From Pseudomonas faucium (GTDB lineage Bacteria; Pseudomonadota; Gammaproteobacteria; Pseudomonadales; Pseudomonadaceae), in contig NZ_BQIP01000013.1 of assembly GCF_021602585.1 (NCBI RefSeq), positions 87,980-151,979 of the forward strand: a DNA stretch of 64,000 bases, read 5' to 3'. Positions 46,211 through 55,962 of the stretch are shown piece after piece. Both the position numbers and the translations under genes were made by a program. Below the pieces are notes generated by a model. That model was not told the origin of the DNA and made no database searches. It saw only the letters and a list, made by a program, of their open reading frames with translations. Positions within the stretch are counted from its first letter, which is position 1. Each line of letters begins with the position of its first letter.

Positions 46211-46824
46211 GCCTGGGGCACCTCGCCCTGGTGCTCGTTGCCCAGCATGTGGCCGAGCTTGCCGGCCTTGGTGGCCAGGTAGTAACGGTTGTGCGGGTTG
46301 TGCCCGGTGTGCAGCGGCACACGCTCGGCAACCTTGATGTTCATGTCGGTCAGCGCCTTGACCTTGCGTGGGTTGTTGGTCATCAAGCGCAGCGCCTTCA
46401 CGCCCAGGTGCTCGAGCATCGGCAGGCACATGGCGTAGTCACGCTGGTCGGCAGCGAAGCCCAGGCGCTCGTTGGCCTCGACGGTGTCAGCGCCACCGTC
46501 TTGCAGTTCGTAGGCGCGAATCTTGTTCAACAGGCCGATGCCACGGCCTTCCTGGCGCAGGTACAGCAGCACGCCACGGCCTTCGCGGGCAATCGCCTGC
46601 AACGCGGCTTCCAGCTGCGAACCGCAGTCGCACCGCTGGCTGAACAGGGCATCGCCAGTCAGGCACTCGGAGTGCAGGCGCCCCAGCACCGGCTCGCCGT
46701 CGGCGAAATCACCCAGGCTGAGCACCACGTGCTCACGGCCAGTGGCTTCGTCGAGAAAGCCATGCATGGTGAAAGTCGCAAAAGGGGTCGGGAGTTTAGA
46801 GGCGGCAACAAAGACGACGGGCAC
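46207..46824 (-). CDS. ribA: GTP cyclohydrolase II
   Basis: A 205-residue enzyme opening GTP for riboflavin synthesis. The zinc cysteines are all present: Cys54 in SECLTGD, and Cys65 and Cys67 in RCDCG. The family blocks [20 protein letters not shown] and NDNPRK-type [12 protein letters not shown] are also seen. The start is GTG 46824 with AGGAG upstream. This is the functional RibA of the cell, since the RibA half of RibBA lacks these cysteines. Confidence 0.95.
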   Translation of the reverse strand: MPVVFVAASKLPTPFATFTMHGFLDEATGREHVVLSLGDFADGEPVLGRLHSECLTGDALFSQRCDCGSQLEAALQAIAREGRGVLLYLRQEGRGIGLLNKIRAYELQDGGADTVEANERLGFAADQRDYAMCLPMLEHLGVKALRLMTNNPRKVKALTDMNIKVAERVPLHTGHNPHNRYYLATKAGKLGHMLGNEHQGEVPQA

Positions 46825-46997
46825 GTTGTGCTCCTGGATAAGTAGGAAATTTCTCGTGAAGCGATTGTATCAGCAGGTTGGCGCCTGTGCGCTCGTTGAA
46901 TACCGTGGCTTAAGATCGAAAAGTTCGATGCTTAGGTTGCCTGGCAGCGCTCCCCCACCACCTGTGGCAGCTGGCTTGCCGGCGCTAGCGCTCTCGA
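46825..46997. other. Intergenic stretch with a REP remnant
   Basis: The 173 bases between the ribA start and the solute-binding gene's stop contain a degenerate half REP at about 46968-46984 (GCAGCTGGCTTGCCGGCG) and no ORF. The promoter for ribA-btuF must be here, but I see no convincing -35/-10. Confidence 0.6.
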
Positions 46998-47741
46998 TTA
47001 CTGCGGCTTGCTGTCGGGTGTAAACGGATACGGCTGCTTCCAGTGCTCGAAGATCGGCTTCAGCTCGCCGCTGCGCACCAGCTCGGCCATGCGCCGGTCG
47101 AACAGGTCGCGCAGGGCCCTGGCCTGATCATTGCGAGCAAAGGCCAGGTACAACGGCAGTTCGGCGACATGGGTGCGGCGAAAACGCTCGGGCTGCGAAC
47201 TCTGCCCCAGCACGTAGTCGACTTCGGTCTGCGCATCGATGTAGAAGTCCACGCGGTCGTGTTCGAGCATCGGCAGGATGCCTTCACGGCGCTGGATTTC
47301 ACGGAAGTTGTGCACGTTGGGCAGGTAGCTGGCGTAGTCATAGCCGCGCACCCAGGCCAGGCGGTAGTTGCCGACCGTTTCATGGGTCGGCACTGGCTTG
47401 CTGGCAAGCCCCAGGGCATAGATGTGGTCCATGTCGAAGTGCCAGCGGGGGTAGAAGTTGTCGTCGCTCTCTTCCTTGTACGAGCCGACCCAGGCATCCG
47501 CTTCGCCGCGCTTCACCAGCCCGACCGCGCGGCTGTAGGGCACGCCCTGGGCCACCACCTTGACCCCGGCTGGCTCGAACACCTTGCGCAGTACATCCCA
47601 GGCCACGCCGGTACCATCGGCATTGGTGTAGTCGGCCCATTCTTCACTGACCAGATGGATCTGCTTGGGCACATCATCGGCTGCGGCCACCCAGGGTGCC
47701 AGGGTCAGCAGCATTGCCAGCAGCACAGTCCTTATGGCCAT
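46998..47741 (-). CDS. Periplasmic amino-acid-type solute-binding protein
   Basis: A 247-residue protein with a signal peptide (VLLAMLLTLAPWVAAA) and a type 3 solute-binding fold: SEEWADYTNADGTGVAWDVLRKVFEPAGVKVVAQGVPYSRAVGLVKRGEADAWVG. It lacks neighbouring permease and ATPase genes, so its transporter or sensor partner is unknown. It follows pgpA by 16 bases and could be co-transcribed with the riboflavin operon. Confidence 0.85.
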   Translation of the reverse strand: MAIRTVLLAMLLTLAPWVAAADDVPKQIHLVSEEWADYTNADGTGVAWDVLRKVFEPAGVKVVAQGVPYSRAVGLVKRGEADAWVGSYKEESDDNFYPRWHFDMDHIYALGLASKPVPTHETVGNYRLAWVRGYDYASYLPNVHNFREIQRREGILPMLEHDRVDFYIDAQTEVDYVLGQSSQPERFRRTHVAELPLYLAFARNDQARALRDLFDRRMAELVRSGELKPIFEHWKQPYPFTPDSKPQ

Positions 47742-47757
47742 CGAAGCACTCCCTGTT

Positions 47758-48261
47758 TCAGCCTACCGCCCACACCAGAAGCTGCATGCCCAGCCAGGCG
47801 AACACGCCGGCCAGGATATCGTCGAGCATGATGCCGACCCCGCCATGCACATGGCGATCGATCCAGCGAATCGGCCATGGCTTGAGGATGTCGAAGAAGC
47901 GGAACATCAGGAACCCTGCCAGGATCCACTGCCACCCTTCCGGCACCAGCCAGAGGGTGATCCACATGCCGACCATCTCGTCCCAGACAATGCCTTCATG
48001 GTCGTGCACGCGCAAGTCATTGGCGACTTTGCCGCACAGCCAGAAGCCGAACAGCATGGTGACGCCCAGCAGCAGCCAGTAGCCCCAGTCCGGCAGCATC
48101 TGCCACAGCGGGATGAACGGAATGGCCACCAGCGAACCCCAGGTGCCCGGGGCCTTGGGCAGGGTGCCGGAGCCGAAGCCAAAGGCGATGAAGTGCCACG
48201 GATTGCGCCAGACCGATGGCGGAACGAACTCCGCAGGCACCTGTTTGGGGTGGTCGGTCAC
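47758..48261 (-). CDS. pgpA: Phosphatidylglycerophosphatase A
   Basis: A 167-residue inner-membrane phosphatase making phosphatidylglycerol. Family motifs FGFGSGTLPKAPGTWGSLVAIP and VHDHEGIVWDEMVGMWI are intact, with four membrane segments. The start is GTG 48261, overlapping the thiL stop by four bases (GTGA). The order thiL-pgpA is widely conserved. Confidence 0.95.
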   Translation of the reverse strand: MTDHPKQVPAEFVPPSVWRNPWHFIAFGFGSGTLPKAPGTWGSLVAIPFIPLWQMLPDWGYWLLLGVTMLFGFWLCGKVANDLRVHDHEGIVWDEMVGMWITLWLVPEGWQWILAGFLMFRFFDILKPWPIRWIDRHVHGGVGIMLDDILAGVFAWLGMQLLVWAVG

Positions 48262-49217
48262 GGTGTCTCCCTAAAGTGTTGATAGCCCCGTTGCACGGGG
48301 GTGATGTCCAGGCCCTGCGGGTCACGCAGGGTCACCCCTTGGCCCGCGACCACGCGCCCGACCACATGCACCTCGCAACCCGCCAGGGCCGCCAAGGCAT
48401 CGGCGGGCAAGGTGAATGCCAGCACGTAGTCGTCGCCACCGGTGAGCGCGGCCTTAACGGCGCCTTCGCGGCCGAGAAACGCCTCTAGTGCAGGAGACAC
48501 TGGCACCTGGGCCAGGTTCACCTCGAGCGCGACCGCAGAGGCCTTGGCGATGTGCCCGCAGTCGGCGAGCAGGCCGTCGGAGATGTCCAGGGCCGAGGTG
48601 GCCAGGCCACGCAAGCGCTGCCCCAGCTCGAGCTGGGGCAGCGGTGACCAGTAGTGGGCCAGCAGCGGCTCGGCCTGCTCGGCCGGGGCCTGGCGCTCAC
48701 CGAGCACCAGCGCCAGCGCACCGGCCGCCTTGCCCAGCGTGCCGCCCACGCACAAGAGGTCGCCCGGCCGCGCGCCGCTGCGGCGCAGGGCCTGGCCAGC
48801 CGGCACGCGGCCGAACACGGTAACGGTGATGCTCAACGGGCCGCGGGTGGTGTCGCCGCCGATCAGGCTGATGCGGCAACGCTGGGCCATGCGGCTGAGG
48901 CCGTCGGCGTAGGCTTCGAGCCAGGTGGGGCCAACTTCGGGCAAGGTCAGGGCAAGGGTGAAGCCGATGGCCTCGGCGCCCATGGCCGCCAGGTCGCTGA
49001 CCGCCACGGCCAACGAACGCTGGCCGAGCAGGCGCGGGTCGCAGACCGCGGGGAAATGCACGCCGGCAACCAGGGTGTCGGTCGACACCGCCAGCTGCTC
49101 GCCGGGGGGAAGGTCAAGCAGGGCGCAGTCGTCGCCGATCCCCAGGGCCACGCCCTCGCCGCCCTGCGCACAAGGCGCGGCGGCGAAGTAATGGTTGATC
49201 AGCTCGAACTCACCCAT
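48258..49217 (-). CDS. thiL: Thiamine-monophosphate kinase
   Basis: A 319-residue enzyme phosphorylating thiamine monophosphate to thiamine diphosphate. Metal and ATP sites are visible as GIGDDCALLDLP, VSTDTLVAGVHFP, LAVAVSDLAAMGAEAIG and LIGGDTTRGPLSITVTV. ATG 49217 lies 18 bases after nusB. Its product serves dxs and other ThDP enzymes. Confidence 0.95.
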   Translation of the reverse strand: MGEFELINHYFAAAPCAQGGEGVALGIGDDCALLDLPPGEQLAVSTDTLVAGVHFPAVCDPRLLGQRSLAVAVSDLAAMGAEAIGFTLALTLPEVGPTWLEAYADGLSRMAQRCRISLIGGDTTRGPLSITVTVFGRVPAGQALRRSGARPGDLLCVGGTLGKAAGALALVLGERQAPAEQAEPLLAHYWSPLPQLELGQRLRGLATSALDISDGLLADCGHIAKASAVALEVNLAQVPVSPALEAFLGREGAVKAALTGGDDYVLAFTLPADALAALAGCEVHVVGRVVAGQGVTLRDPQGLDITPVQRGYQHFRETP

Positions 49218-49235
49218 GATCAGGCAGCGCCAGGA

Positions 49236-49736
49236 TCAGCGCTTGTTCGCCTTGACTTCTGCTTCGCGCAGCGACGGCGCGAGCTTGTCCAGCACGCCGT
49301 TGACGAACTTGTGGCCGTCGGTGGCACCGAAGACCTTGGCCAGTTCCACGCCTTCGTTGATCACCACGCGGTACGGCACGTCGACGCGCTTGATCAACTC
49401 CCAGGTGGACAGGCGCAGCACGGCCAGTTCGACTGGGTCGAGCTCTTCCAGTGCGATGGTCATGCAAGGCGCCAGCGCCTTGTCGATTTCGCCCTTGATC
49501 GCCGGAACCCCATGCAGGATTTCGCGGAAATAGGCACCGTCGACATCGGTGAAATCGTTATCCACCCGGAACTGCGCTTCGATCTCGTTCAGCGAGGCGC
49601 TGGCCATATGCCACTGATACAGCGCCTGGGTCGCGAGCATGCGGGCTTCGCGGCGCTTGGCGCTCTTCGATGGCTTGCCGGCATCCGCAGGTTTTGGATC
49701 GCGCGGGTTGAAACGATCGCTTTCGTCGCTAATCAC
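49236..49736 (-). CDS. nusB: Transcription antitermination protein NusB
   Basis: A 166-residue helical protein binding boxA RNA with S10. Typical blocks are [15 protein letters not shown], then [17 protein letters not shown] and [30 protein letters not shown]. Its N-terminus has an extra basic stretch. Its ATG overlaps the ribH stop by four bases. The ribH-nusB junction is a common coupling. Confidence 0.96.
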   Translation of the reverse strand: MISDESDRFNPRDPKPADAGKPSKSAKRREARMLATQALYQWHMASASLNEIEAQFRVDNDFTDVDGAYFREILHGVPAIKGEIDKALAPCMTIALEELDPVELAVLRLSTWELIKRVDVPYRVVINEGVELAKVFGATDGHKFVNGVLDKLAPSLREAEVKANKR

Positions 49737-50209
49737 TTGGCCTCCAACTGCGCCAGCAGGCTGACCATTTCCAGAGCGGACAGGGCAGCTTCAGCACCTT
49801 TGTTGCCGGCCTTGGTGCCGGAACGCTCGATGGCTTGCTCGATGGAGTCGACGGTCAGGACACCGAAGGCCACCGGTACACCGAACTCCATGGACACCTG
49901 GGCCAGGCCCTTGGTGCATTCGCCCGCCACGTATTCGAAGTGCGGGGTACCGCCACGGATCACGGCGCCCAGGGCGATGATCGCGTTGTATTCGCCTTGC
50001 TGGGCGACTTTCTGTGCCACCAGCGGGATTTCGAACGCGCCCGGGGCACGGATGATGGTGATGTCGCTTTCGCTGACACCGTGGCGTACCAGGGCATCAA
50101 CGGCACCGCTTACCAGGCTTTCGACGACGAAGCTGTTGAAGCGGCCAACCACCAAAGCATAGCGACCTTTGGGGGCGATGAAGGTACCTTCGATGGTCTT
50201 CAGGGTCAT
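49733..50209 (-). CDS. ribH: 6,7-dimethyl-8-ribityllumazine synthase
   Basis: A 158-residue lumazine synthase. Motifs [21 protein letters not shown], the substrate loop [33 protein letters not shown] and [28 protein letters not shown] are intact. ATG 50209 is used. A hairpin (GAGGCCGC/GCGGCCTC) at 50234-50255 lies just upstream in the gap to ribBA. Confidence 0.96.
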   Translation of the reverse strand: MTLKTIEGTFIAPKGRYALVVGRFNSFVVESLVSGAVDALVRHGVSESDITIIRAPGAFEIPLVAQKVAQQGEYNAIIALGAVIRGGTPHFEYVAGECTKGLAQVSMEFGVPVAFGVLTVDSIEQAIERSGTKAGNKGAEAALSALEMVSLLAQLEAK

Positions 50210-50233
50210 TCCGATGTTCTCATATTCAAGAGC

Positions 50234-50255
50234 GAGGCCGCGCGCAGGCGGCCTC
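50234..50255. repeat. Hairpin between ribBA and ribH
   Basis: Eight-base arms GAGGCCGC and GCGGCCTC enclose a six-base loop. There is no U tract on either strand, so it is not a typical terminator. It could pause transcription or stabilise the RNA inside the operon. Confidence 0.55.
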
Positions 50256-50300
50256 GACAGGGTCTGGACTCGAGTATCTGGGCGTCACTGCCGCCTCAAG

Positions 50301-51392
50301 TCACTCGGAGGGCACGTATTCTACAACTTCCAGATCGAATCCGGATATCGCATTGAACTTCATCGGCGAACTCATCAGGCGCATCTTGCGCACGCCGAGG
50401 TCACGCAGGATCTGCGAACCGGCACCCACGGTGCTGTAGGTGGTCGGTGCCTTGGTCGGGGCGTCGCCGGCGCTTTCGCGGATGTGTGCCAGCAGCACGT
50501 CGCCGTCCAGCGGGTGGCCCAGCAGCAGCACCACGCCGCTGCCGGCGTCGGCCACGGCGCTCATCGCCGCGCGCAGGCTCCAGCGGCCCGGTTGCTTGAC
50601 CATCAGCAGGTCGCGCAGCGGGTCCATGTTGTGCACGCGCACCAGGGTCGGCTCTTCGGCGCAGATGTTGCCCAGGGTCAGGGCCATGTGCACGTCGCCT
50701 TCCACCGCATCGCGGTAGGTCACCAGGTTGAACTGGCCCAGCTCGCTTTCGATCGGCTGCTCGGACACCCGCTGAACGGTGCGCTCGTGGATCATGCGGT
50801 AGTGGATCAGGTCGGCGATGGTGCCGATCTTCAGGCCGTGCTCGGCGGCGAACACTTCCAGCTCGGCGCGGCGCGACATGGTGCCGTCGTCGTTCATCAC
50901 CTCGCAGATCACCCCGCTCGGCTCGAAACCGGCCATGCGCGCCAGGTCGCAGGCGGCTTCGGTGTGGCCGGCGCGGGCCAGGGTACCGCCAGGCTGGGCC
51001 ATCAGCGGGAAGATGTGGCCGGGGCTGACGATGTCTTCGGCCTTGGCGTCCTTGGCGGCGGCAGCCTGCACGGTGCGGGCGCGGTCAGCGGCGGAGATGC
51101 CGGTGGTGACGCCTTCGGCGGCTTCGATCGACACGGTGAACTTGGTGCCGAAGCCCGAGCCGTTGCGCGGCGCCATCAGCGGCAGCTTCAGCGTTTCGCA
51201 GCGCTCGCGGGTCATCGGCATGCAGATCAGGCCGCGGGCGTGCTTGGCCATGAAGTTGATGTGCTCGGGCAGACAGCACTCGGCTGCCATGATGATGTCG
51301 CCTTCGTTTTCGCGGTCTTCGTCATCCATGAGGATGACCATTTTGCCCTGGCGGATGTCTTCGACCAGTTCTTCGATGCTGTTGAGCGCCAC
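50301..51392 (-). CDS. ribBA: RibBA with degenerate GTP cyclohydrolase II half
   Basis: A 363-residue protein. Residues 1-200 are a complete RibB domain (ILMDDEDRENEGDIIMAAE, HTEAACDLARMAG). Residues 205-363 resemble RibA but lack the zinc cysteines: the region equivalent to SECLTGD...RCDCG reads VRVHNMDPLRDLLMVKQPGR. It should therefore act as dihydroxybutanone phosphate synthase only (RibBX type), and RibA comes from the gene at 46.2-46.8 kb. The start is GTG 51392 (MALNSIEELVEDIRQG), preceded by a purine-rich AAGGGGG site. Confidence 0.93.
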   Translation of the reverse strand: MALNSIEELVEDIRQGKMVILMDDEDRENEGDIIMAAECCLPEHINFMAKHARGLICMPMTRERCETLKLPLMAPRNGSGFGTKFTVSIEAAEGVTTGISAADRARTVQAAAAKDAKAEDIVSPGHIFPLMAQPGGTLARAGHTEAACDLARMAGFEPSGVICEVMNDDGTMSRRAELEVFAAEHGLKIGTIADLIHYRMIHERTVQRVSEQPIESELGQFNLVTYRDAVEGDVHMALTLGNICAEEPTLVRVHNMDPLRDLLMVKQPGRWSLRAAMSAVADAGSGVVLLLGHPLDGDVLLAHIRESAGDAPTKAPTTYSTVGAGSQILRDLGVRKMRLMSSPMKFNAISGFDLEVVEYVPSE

Positions 51393-51410
51393 GCGGCACC
51401 CCCTTCTCAA

Positions 51411-52076
51411 TCAGGATTTCAAGAAGCCGTTGGCGGCCAGGAAGCTTTCGGTAATGCCACTGCCCTTGCTCGGTTCGGCAGCCTTGTCACCCAGCAGCAG
51501 ACGCTCCAGGTAACGGGCCAGCAGGTCGACCTCAAGGTTCACCCGACGCCCTGCACGGTAGTCGGCCATGATGGTTTCGGACAGGGTGTGCGGGACAATG
51601 GTCAGCTCGAACTCGGCGCCATTGACCTCATTGACCGTCAGGCTGGTGCCGTCGACGGTGATCGAACCCTTGTGGGCGATGTACTTGGCCAGCTCCTTGG
51701 GTGCACGCACGCGGAACTGGATGGCGCGCGCGTTATCGCTGCGCGAAATGATCTCGCCGACGCCGTCGACGTGGCCGCTGACCAGGTGGCCGCCCAGGCG
51801 GGTGGTCGGGGTCAGGGCCTTTTCCAGGTTGACCTTGCTGCCGCTCTTGAGGTCGATGAAGGCGGTGCGCTTGAGGGTTTCGACGCTGACGTCGGCCCAG
51901 AAGCCATCGCCTGGCAGCTCGACCGCCGTCAGGCACACGCCGTTGACGGCAATGCTGTCGCCGAGCTTGACGTCACCCAGGTCGAGCTTGCCGGTTTCGA
52001 CGTACACGCGCACGTCACCGCCCTTGGGGGTCAGGCTGCGGATGGTGCCGATGGATTCGATGATGCCGGTGAACAT
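51411..52076 (-). CDS. ribE: Riboflavin synthase alpha chain
   Basis: A 221-residue enzyme converting lumazine to riboflavin. The two tandem barrel halves both carry the repeat MFTGIIESIG / VDGVGEII and the substrate-site patterns GDSIAVNGVCLTAV and KGSITVDGTSLTVNEV. ATG 52076 (MFTGII) is the family start. The longer upstream frame adds no family residues. Confidence 0.95.
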   Translation of the reverse strand: MFTGIIESIGTIRSLTPKGGDVRVYVETGKLDLGDVKLGDSIAVNGVCLTAVELPGDGFWADVSVETLKRTAFIDLKSGSKVNLEKALTPTTRLGGHLVSGHVDGVGEIISRSDNARAIQFRVRAPKELAKYIAHKGSITVDGTSLTVNEVNGAEFELTIVPHTLSETIMADYRAGRRVNLEVDLLARYLERLLLGDKAAEPSKGSGITESFLAANGFLKS

Positions 52077-52117
52077 GGGGTCTTCCTCAGAACGGGTTGC
52101 GCAGGGCAAGCCCGGCA

Positions 52118-53254
52118 TTATACGCCGGGTGCCGGCAGAGGGATGGCCGTGACCCGCCAGTCATCGCCCACTGCGCGCATTTCGGTAATTTTCAGCCGGG
52201 GTGCTTCGCTCATCTTCTCCAGGGGCCAGTCCAGCAGCGGGCGGGCCTGGGAGCCGAGGAAGGTGCCGGCGACGAACAATTGGTACTCGTCGATCAGGCC
52301 GTGCTGGGCAAACGCTCCCACCAGGCCGGCGCCGGCTTCCAGCAGGATTTCGTTGACACCGCGCCCTGCCAGCGCCTGCATCAGGGCCGGCAGGTCGACC
52401 TGGCCGTTGCTGCCGGGCAGGCTCAGCAGTTCGTGGCCGGCGGCGGCGTAACGCGGGTCATCGCCCATGGCCGTCACCACCAGCGCCGGGCCGGCCTGGA
52501 AGAACGGGGCATCCAGCGGCAGGCGCAGGCGGCCATCGATCAGCACGCGCAGCGGTGGGCGGCTCAGGGCCAGCGCCGTGGTGTGCTCATCCAGCCCCAG
52601 TTCGGCGCCGCGCACGGTCATCCGCGCATTATCGGCCAGCACGCTGGCGGCGCTGGTCAGCACCACGCTGGATCGGGCGCGCAAGCGCTGCACCGCAGAG
52701 CGCGCAGCGGGGCCGGTAATCCACTGGCTTTCGCCACTGGCCATGGCGGTGCGGCCGTCCAGGCTCATGGCCAGCTTGGCGCGCACGAACGGCAGGCCAT
52801 GTTCCATGCGCTTGAGAAAGCCGGGGTTGAGTGCCCGGGCCTCGCTTTCGAGCACACCGCTGGCCACTTCGATGCCCGCCTCGGCCAGGCGCCGCAGGCC
52901 ACGCCCGGCGACCTGCGGGTTGGGGTCCTGCATGGCGGCGACCACGCGCGCCACGCCGGCTTGGACCAGCGCCTCGGCGCAGGGTGGGGTGCGCCCATGG
53001 TGGCTGCAGGGTTCCAGGGTCACGTAGGCACAGGCGCCCTTGGCCCGCTCACCGGCCTGGCGCAGCGCGTGCACCTCGGCATGCGGCTCGCCGGCGCGCA
53101 CATGCCAGCCCTCGCCGACCACTTCGCCGTCGCGCACGATCACGCAGCCCACGCGGGGGTTGGGGTGGGTGCTGTACACACCCTTGCGCGCCAGCTCCAG
53201 GGCACGGGCCATGTAATGGGCGTCGAGGATCGCGGTCTGGCTGGGCATGCTCAC
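52118..53254 (-). CDS. ribD: Riboflavin biosynthesis deaminase/reductase RibD
   Basis: A 378-residue bifunctional enzyme. The N-terminal deaminase domain has the zinc signature HAEVHAL and [11 protein letters not shown] at about residues 50-88. The C-terminal reductase has [16 protein letters not shown] and [19 protein letters not shown]. The start is GTG 53254, overlapping the nrdR stop by four bases. ATG 53248 two codons later is equally possible. Confidence 0.94.
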   Translation of the reverse strand: MSMPSQTAILDAHYMARALELARKGVYSTHPNPRVGCVIVRDGEVVGEGWHVRAGEPHAEVHALRQAGERAKGACAYVTLEPCSHHGRTPPCAEALVQAGVARVVAAMQDPNPQVAGRGLRRLAEAGIEVASGVLESEARALNPGFLKRMEHGLPFVRAKLAMSLDGRTAMASGESQWITGPAARSAVQRLRARSSVVLTSAASVLADNARMTVRGAELGLDEHTTALALSRPPLRVLIDGRLRLPLDAPFFQAGPALVVTAMGDDPRYAAAGHELLSLPGSNGQVDLPALMQALAGRGVNEILLEAGAGLVGAFAQHGLIDEYQLFVAGTFLGSQARPLLDWPLEKMSEAPRLKITEMRAVGDDWRVTAIPLPAPGV

Positions 53255-53715
53255 TCTTTAGCCGGCTCGCGGGCCAGGCGGTCGATTTCTTCGCGGAATT
53301 CGTCGAGGTCCTGGAAGCGCCGGTACACCGAAGCGAAACGGATGTAGGCGACTTCATCGAGCTTGCGCAGCTCGGCCATCACCAGCTCGCCGACCACCAG
53401 CGACTTCACCTCACGCTCACCGGTCGCCCGCAGGCGGCTCTTGATGTGCGCCAGCGCCGCTTCCAGGCGCTCGACGCTGACCGGGCGCTTTTCCAGCGCG
53501 CGCTGCATGCCGGCACGCAGCTTGTCTTCATCGAAGGGCTGGCGCGTGCCGTCCTGCTTGATCAGCCGGGGCAGCACCAGCTCGGCGGTTTCGAAGGTGG
53601 TGAAGCGCTCGCCGCACGCCACGCATTCGCGACGGCGGCGCACTTGCTCGCCCTCGGCGACCAGGCGCGAGTCGATGACCTTGGTGTCGTTGGCACCGCA
53701 AAAGGGACAGTGCAT
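53251..53715 (-). CDS. nrdR: Transcriptional repressor NrdR
   Basis: A 154-residue repressor of ribonucleotide reductase genes. The N-terminal zinc ribbon has Cys3, Cys6, Cys31 and Cys34, followed by an ATP-cone ([27 protein letters not shown]). It is the first gene of the minus-strand run nrdR-ribD-ribE-ribBA-ribH-nusB-thiL-pgpA. The nrdR-ribD coupling is common in gamma-proteobacteria. Confidence 0.96.
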   Translation of the reverse strand: MHCPFCGANDTKVIDSRLVAEGEQVRRRRECVACGERFTTFETAELVLPRLIKQDGTRQPFDEDKLRAGMQRALEKRPVSVERLEAALAHIKSRLRATGEREVKSLVVGELVMAELRKLDEVAYIRFASVYRRFQDLDEFREEIDRLAREPAKE

Positions 53716-53820
53716 GGTGGCAGGCAACAAAAAAAGGGAGGGCCATGGTAGCGCATTGCACTGGCAAGACAAGCCAAAGGGGTTAACATCCATGCAATTG
53801 TGCCCATCAAGGACTCCCCT

Positions 53821-54273
53821 ATGCATTTGCGCGTGATCGCCGTGCTGTGCTGCACCGCCCTGCTCGCCGCCTGCGGCAGCGACAAGCCGAAAATCGAACA
53901 AGCGCCCGCACAGGCGCCTGCCAAGGTGGCCAAGAAGGCCCAGCCGCTGGGCCCGCTGCCGGCCTACCAGCGTGAGCTGAGCGGCACCTTGCTGAACATT
54001 CCTGCCGGGGCCGATGTGGAGCTGGCGCTGCTGGTGATCGACGAGCGCGACCGCCCGCAGCAACTGCTGGCCAGCAGCACCCTGACCGGCACCGGCCAGG
54101 ACCTGCCCTACCAGCTGCGCTTCAACCCCGAGGCCTTCCCTGCCGGCGCCCGGGTCGAATTGCGCGGGCGCGCCAGCAGCTCGGGCCAGCTGATCATGCA
54201 CCTGCCGCCCGTGCGCATCGCCCAGGCGCAGACCCAGGCCACCGGGCCGCTACGTTTCGAAAAGGCGCCGTAA
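53821..54273 (+). CDS. YbaY-type lipoprotein
   Basis: A 150-residue lipoprotein (lipobox LLAAC, Cys18) whose core ([40 protein letters not shown]) fits the YbaY family of beta-rich envelope proteins. ATG 53821 has AAGGA upstream. A seven-codon longer start lacks that site. The linker after the lipobox is rich in Ala/Pro/Lys. The next gene begins directly after its stop. Confidence 0.82.
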   Translation: MHLRVIAVLCCTALLAACGSDKPKIEQAPAQAPAKVAKKAQPLGPLPAYQRELSGTLLNIPAGADVELALLVIDERDRPQQLLASSTLTGTGQDLPYQLRFNPEAFPAGARVELRGRASSSGQLIMHLPPVRIAQAQTQATGPLRFEKAP

Positions 54274-54933
54274 GTGGCGCCGCTGGCACTGCAACAGGCC
54301 CTCAGCGGCCTGATCGGTGAAGCGCGGCTGGTGGTCAGCGAACTGCCCGAATGCGCGCTCAAGCTCTGGCTGATCGACGACCAGAACATGGACCGCGCCT
54401 TCAGCAGCGAAGAAACCCGGCGCATCCTCGAAGAGCCGCCGTACTGGAGCTTCTGCTGGGCCAGCGGCCTGGCCATGGCCCGCTACCTGGCGGCGCACCC
54501 CGAGTGGGTCGCCGGCAAACGCGTGCTGGATTTCGGCGCGGGCTCAGGCATTGCCGGCATCGCCGCCGCCCGTGCCGGCGCCCTGGAAGTGGTGGCCTGC
54601 GACCTCGACCCACTGGCCCTGCAGGCCTGCCAGGCCAATGCGCGGCTCAACGGGGTAACGCTGGGCTACAGCGATGACTTCTTCGCCGAAGCGGACCGCT
54701 TCGACCTGATCCTGGTGGCCGACGTGCTGTACGACCGGGCCAATCTGCCCCTGCTCGACGCCTTCCTCAGCCGCGGCCGCCAGGCCCTGGTGGCCGACTC
54801 GCGGGTACGTGACTTTCGCCACCCGCTGTACCAGCAGCTGGGCGTGCTCGAAGCGCTGACCTTGCCAGACCTGGCCGAGCCGCACGAATTCCGCCGGGTC
54901 AGCCTGTACCACGCCAGACGCGAGCCTTTATAG
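54274..54933 (+). CDS. Class I SAM-dependent methyltransferase (METTL20/PrmA-like)
   Basis: A 219-residue methyltransferase with motif I VLDFGAGSGIAGIAAARAGA, motif II VACDLDPLALQACQANARLNGV and a DLILVADVLYDR region, resembling lysine methyltransferases such as METTL20. The N-terminal PPYWSFCWASGLAMARYL matches that group. The substrate is unknown. It starts at GTG 54274, with no gap from the lipoprotein gene. Confidence 0.85.
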   Translation: MAPLALQQALSGLIGEARLVVSELPECALKLWLIDDQNMDRAFSSEETRRILEEPPYWSFCWASGLAMARYLAAHPEWVAGKRVLDFGAGSGIAGIAAARAGALEVVACDLDPLALQACQANARLNGVTLGYSDDFFAEADRFDLILVADVLYDRANLPLLDAFLSRGRQALVADSRVRDFRHPLYQQLGVLEALTLPDLAEPHEFRRVSLYHARREPL

Positions 54934-54964
54934 TGGTGCCATCCACTGATTTGCGAGAGTCGCG

Positions 54965-55837
54965 ATGAGCCAGCAAACGCCCTATATCTTCGATGCCACC
55001 GATGCCAACTTCCAGCAGCTGGTGATCGAGAACTCCTTCCACAAGCCGGTCCTGGTGGACTTCTGGGCCGAGTGGTGCGCGCCGTGCAAGGCGCTGATGC
55101 CGCTGCTGGCGAAGATTGCCGAGGGCTACCAGGGCGAGCTGCTGCTGGCCAAGATCAACTGCGACGTCGAGCAGCAGGTGGTGGCCCAGTTCGGCATCCG
55201 CAGCCTGCCGACCGTGGTGCTGTTCAAGGATGGCCAGCCGGTCGACGGCTTCGCCGGTGCGCAGCCGGAGTCGGCGATCCGCGCCATGCTCGAGCCGCAT
55301 GTACAGATGCCTGCCGCCCCGGCCGCATCGCCCCTGGAGCAGGCCAAGGCGCTGTTCGCCGAAAGCCGTTTCGCCGAGGCGGAAGCCACGCTGCAGCAGC
55401 TGCTGGGCGAAGACAACAGCAATGCCGAAGCGCTGATTTACTACGCACGCTGCCTGGCCGAGCGCGGTGAGCTGGGCGAGGCCCAGGTGGTGCTGGACGC
55501 GGTCAAGAGCGACGAACACAAGGCTGCCCTGGCGGGCGCCAAGGCCCAGCTGACCTTCCTGCGCCAGGCCGCCAGCCTGCCGGAAGTCGCTGATCTCAAG
55601 AGCCGCCTGGCGCAGAACCCGCAGGATGACGAGGCGGCTTACCAGCTGAGCATTCAGCAGCTTGCGCGCCAGCAGTACGAAGCGGCGCTGGAAGGGTTGC
55701 TGAAGCTGTTCCAGCGTAACCGTGGGTATGAGAACGGGTTGCCGCAAAAGGCGATGCTGCAGGTGTTCGAACTGCTCGGTGGCGATCATCCCTTGGTGGG
55801 TGTGTACCGTCGCAAGCTGGCGGCTGCCTTGTTCTGA
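54965..55837 (+). CDS. cnoX: Thioredoxin-like co-chaperone CnoX (YbbN)
   Basis: A 290-residue protein with an N-terminal thioredoxin domain, active site WCAPCK (Cys38, Cys41), and C-terminal TPR-like repeats (AKALFAESRFAEAEATLQQLLGED). In E. coli YbbN the active site is degenerate, whereas here both cysteines are present, so redox activity is likely, as reported for Caulobacter CnoX. ATG 54965 follows GAG. Confidence 0.93.
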   Translation: MSQQTPYIFDATDANFQQLVIENSFHKPVLVDFWAEWCAPCKALMPLLAKIAEGYQGELLLAKINCDVEQQVVAQFGIRSLPTVVLFKDGQPVDGFAGAQPESAIRAMLEPHVQMPAAPAASPLEQAKALFAESRFAEAEATLQQLLGEDNSNAEALIYYARCLAERGELGEAQVVLDAVKSDEHKAALAGAKAQLTFLRQAASLPEVADLKSRLAQNPQDDEAAYQLSIQQLARQQYEAALEGLLKLFQRNRGYENGLPQKAMLQVFELLGGDHPLVGVYRRKLAAALF

Positions 55838-55844
55838 GGTTGAT

Positions 55845-55947
55845 GGGGGCGCTTTGCGCCCCTTTCGCGACGCAAGGCCGCTCCTACAGAACCCCGCGGT
55901 CCTTGTAGGAGCGGCCTTGCGTCGCGAAAGGGCTGCAAAGCAGCCCC
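55845..55947. repeat. REP pair, GTAGGAGCGGCCTTGCG family
   Basis: Inverted copies of CTTTCGCGACGCAAGGCCGC and GTAGGAGCGGCCTTGCGTCG lie between cnoX and the convergent minus-strand gene. Same family as the element at 99-214. Confidence 0.85.
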
Positions 55948-55962
55948 AACAGGCTAAAGCCC

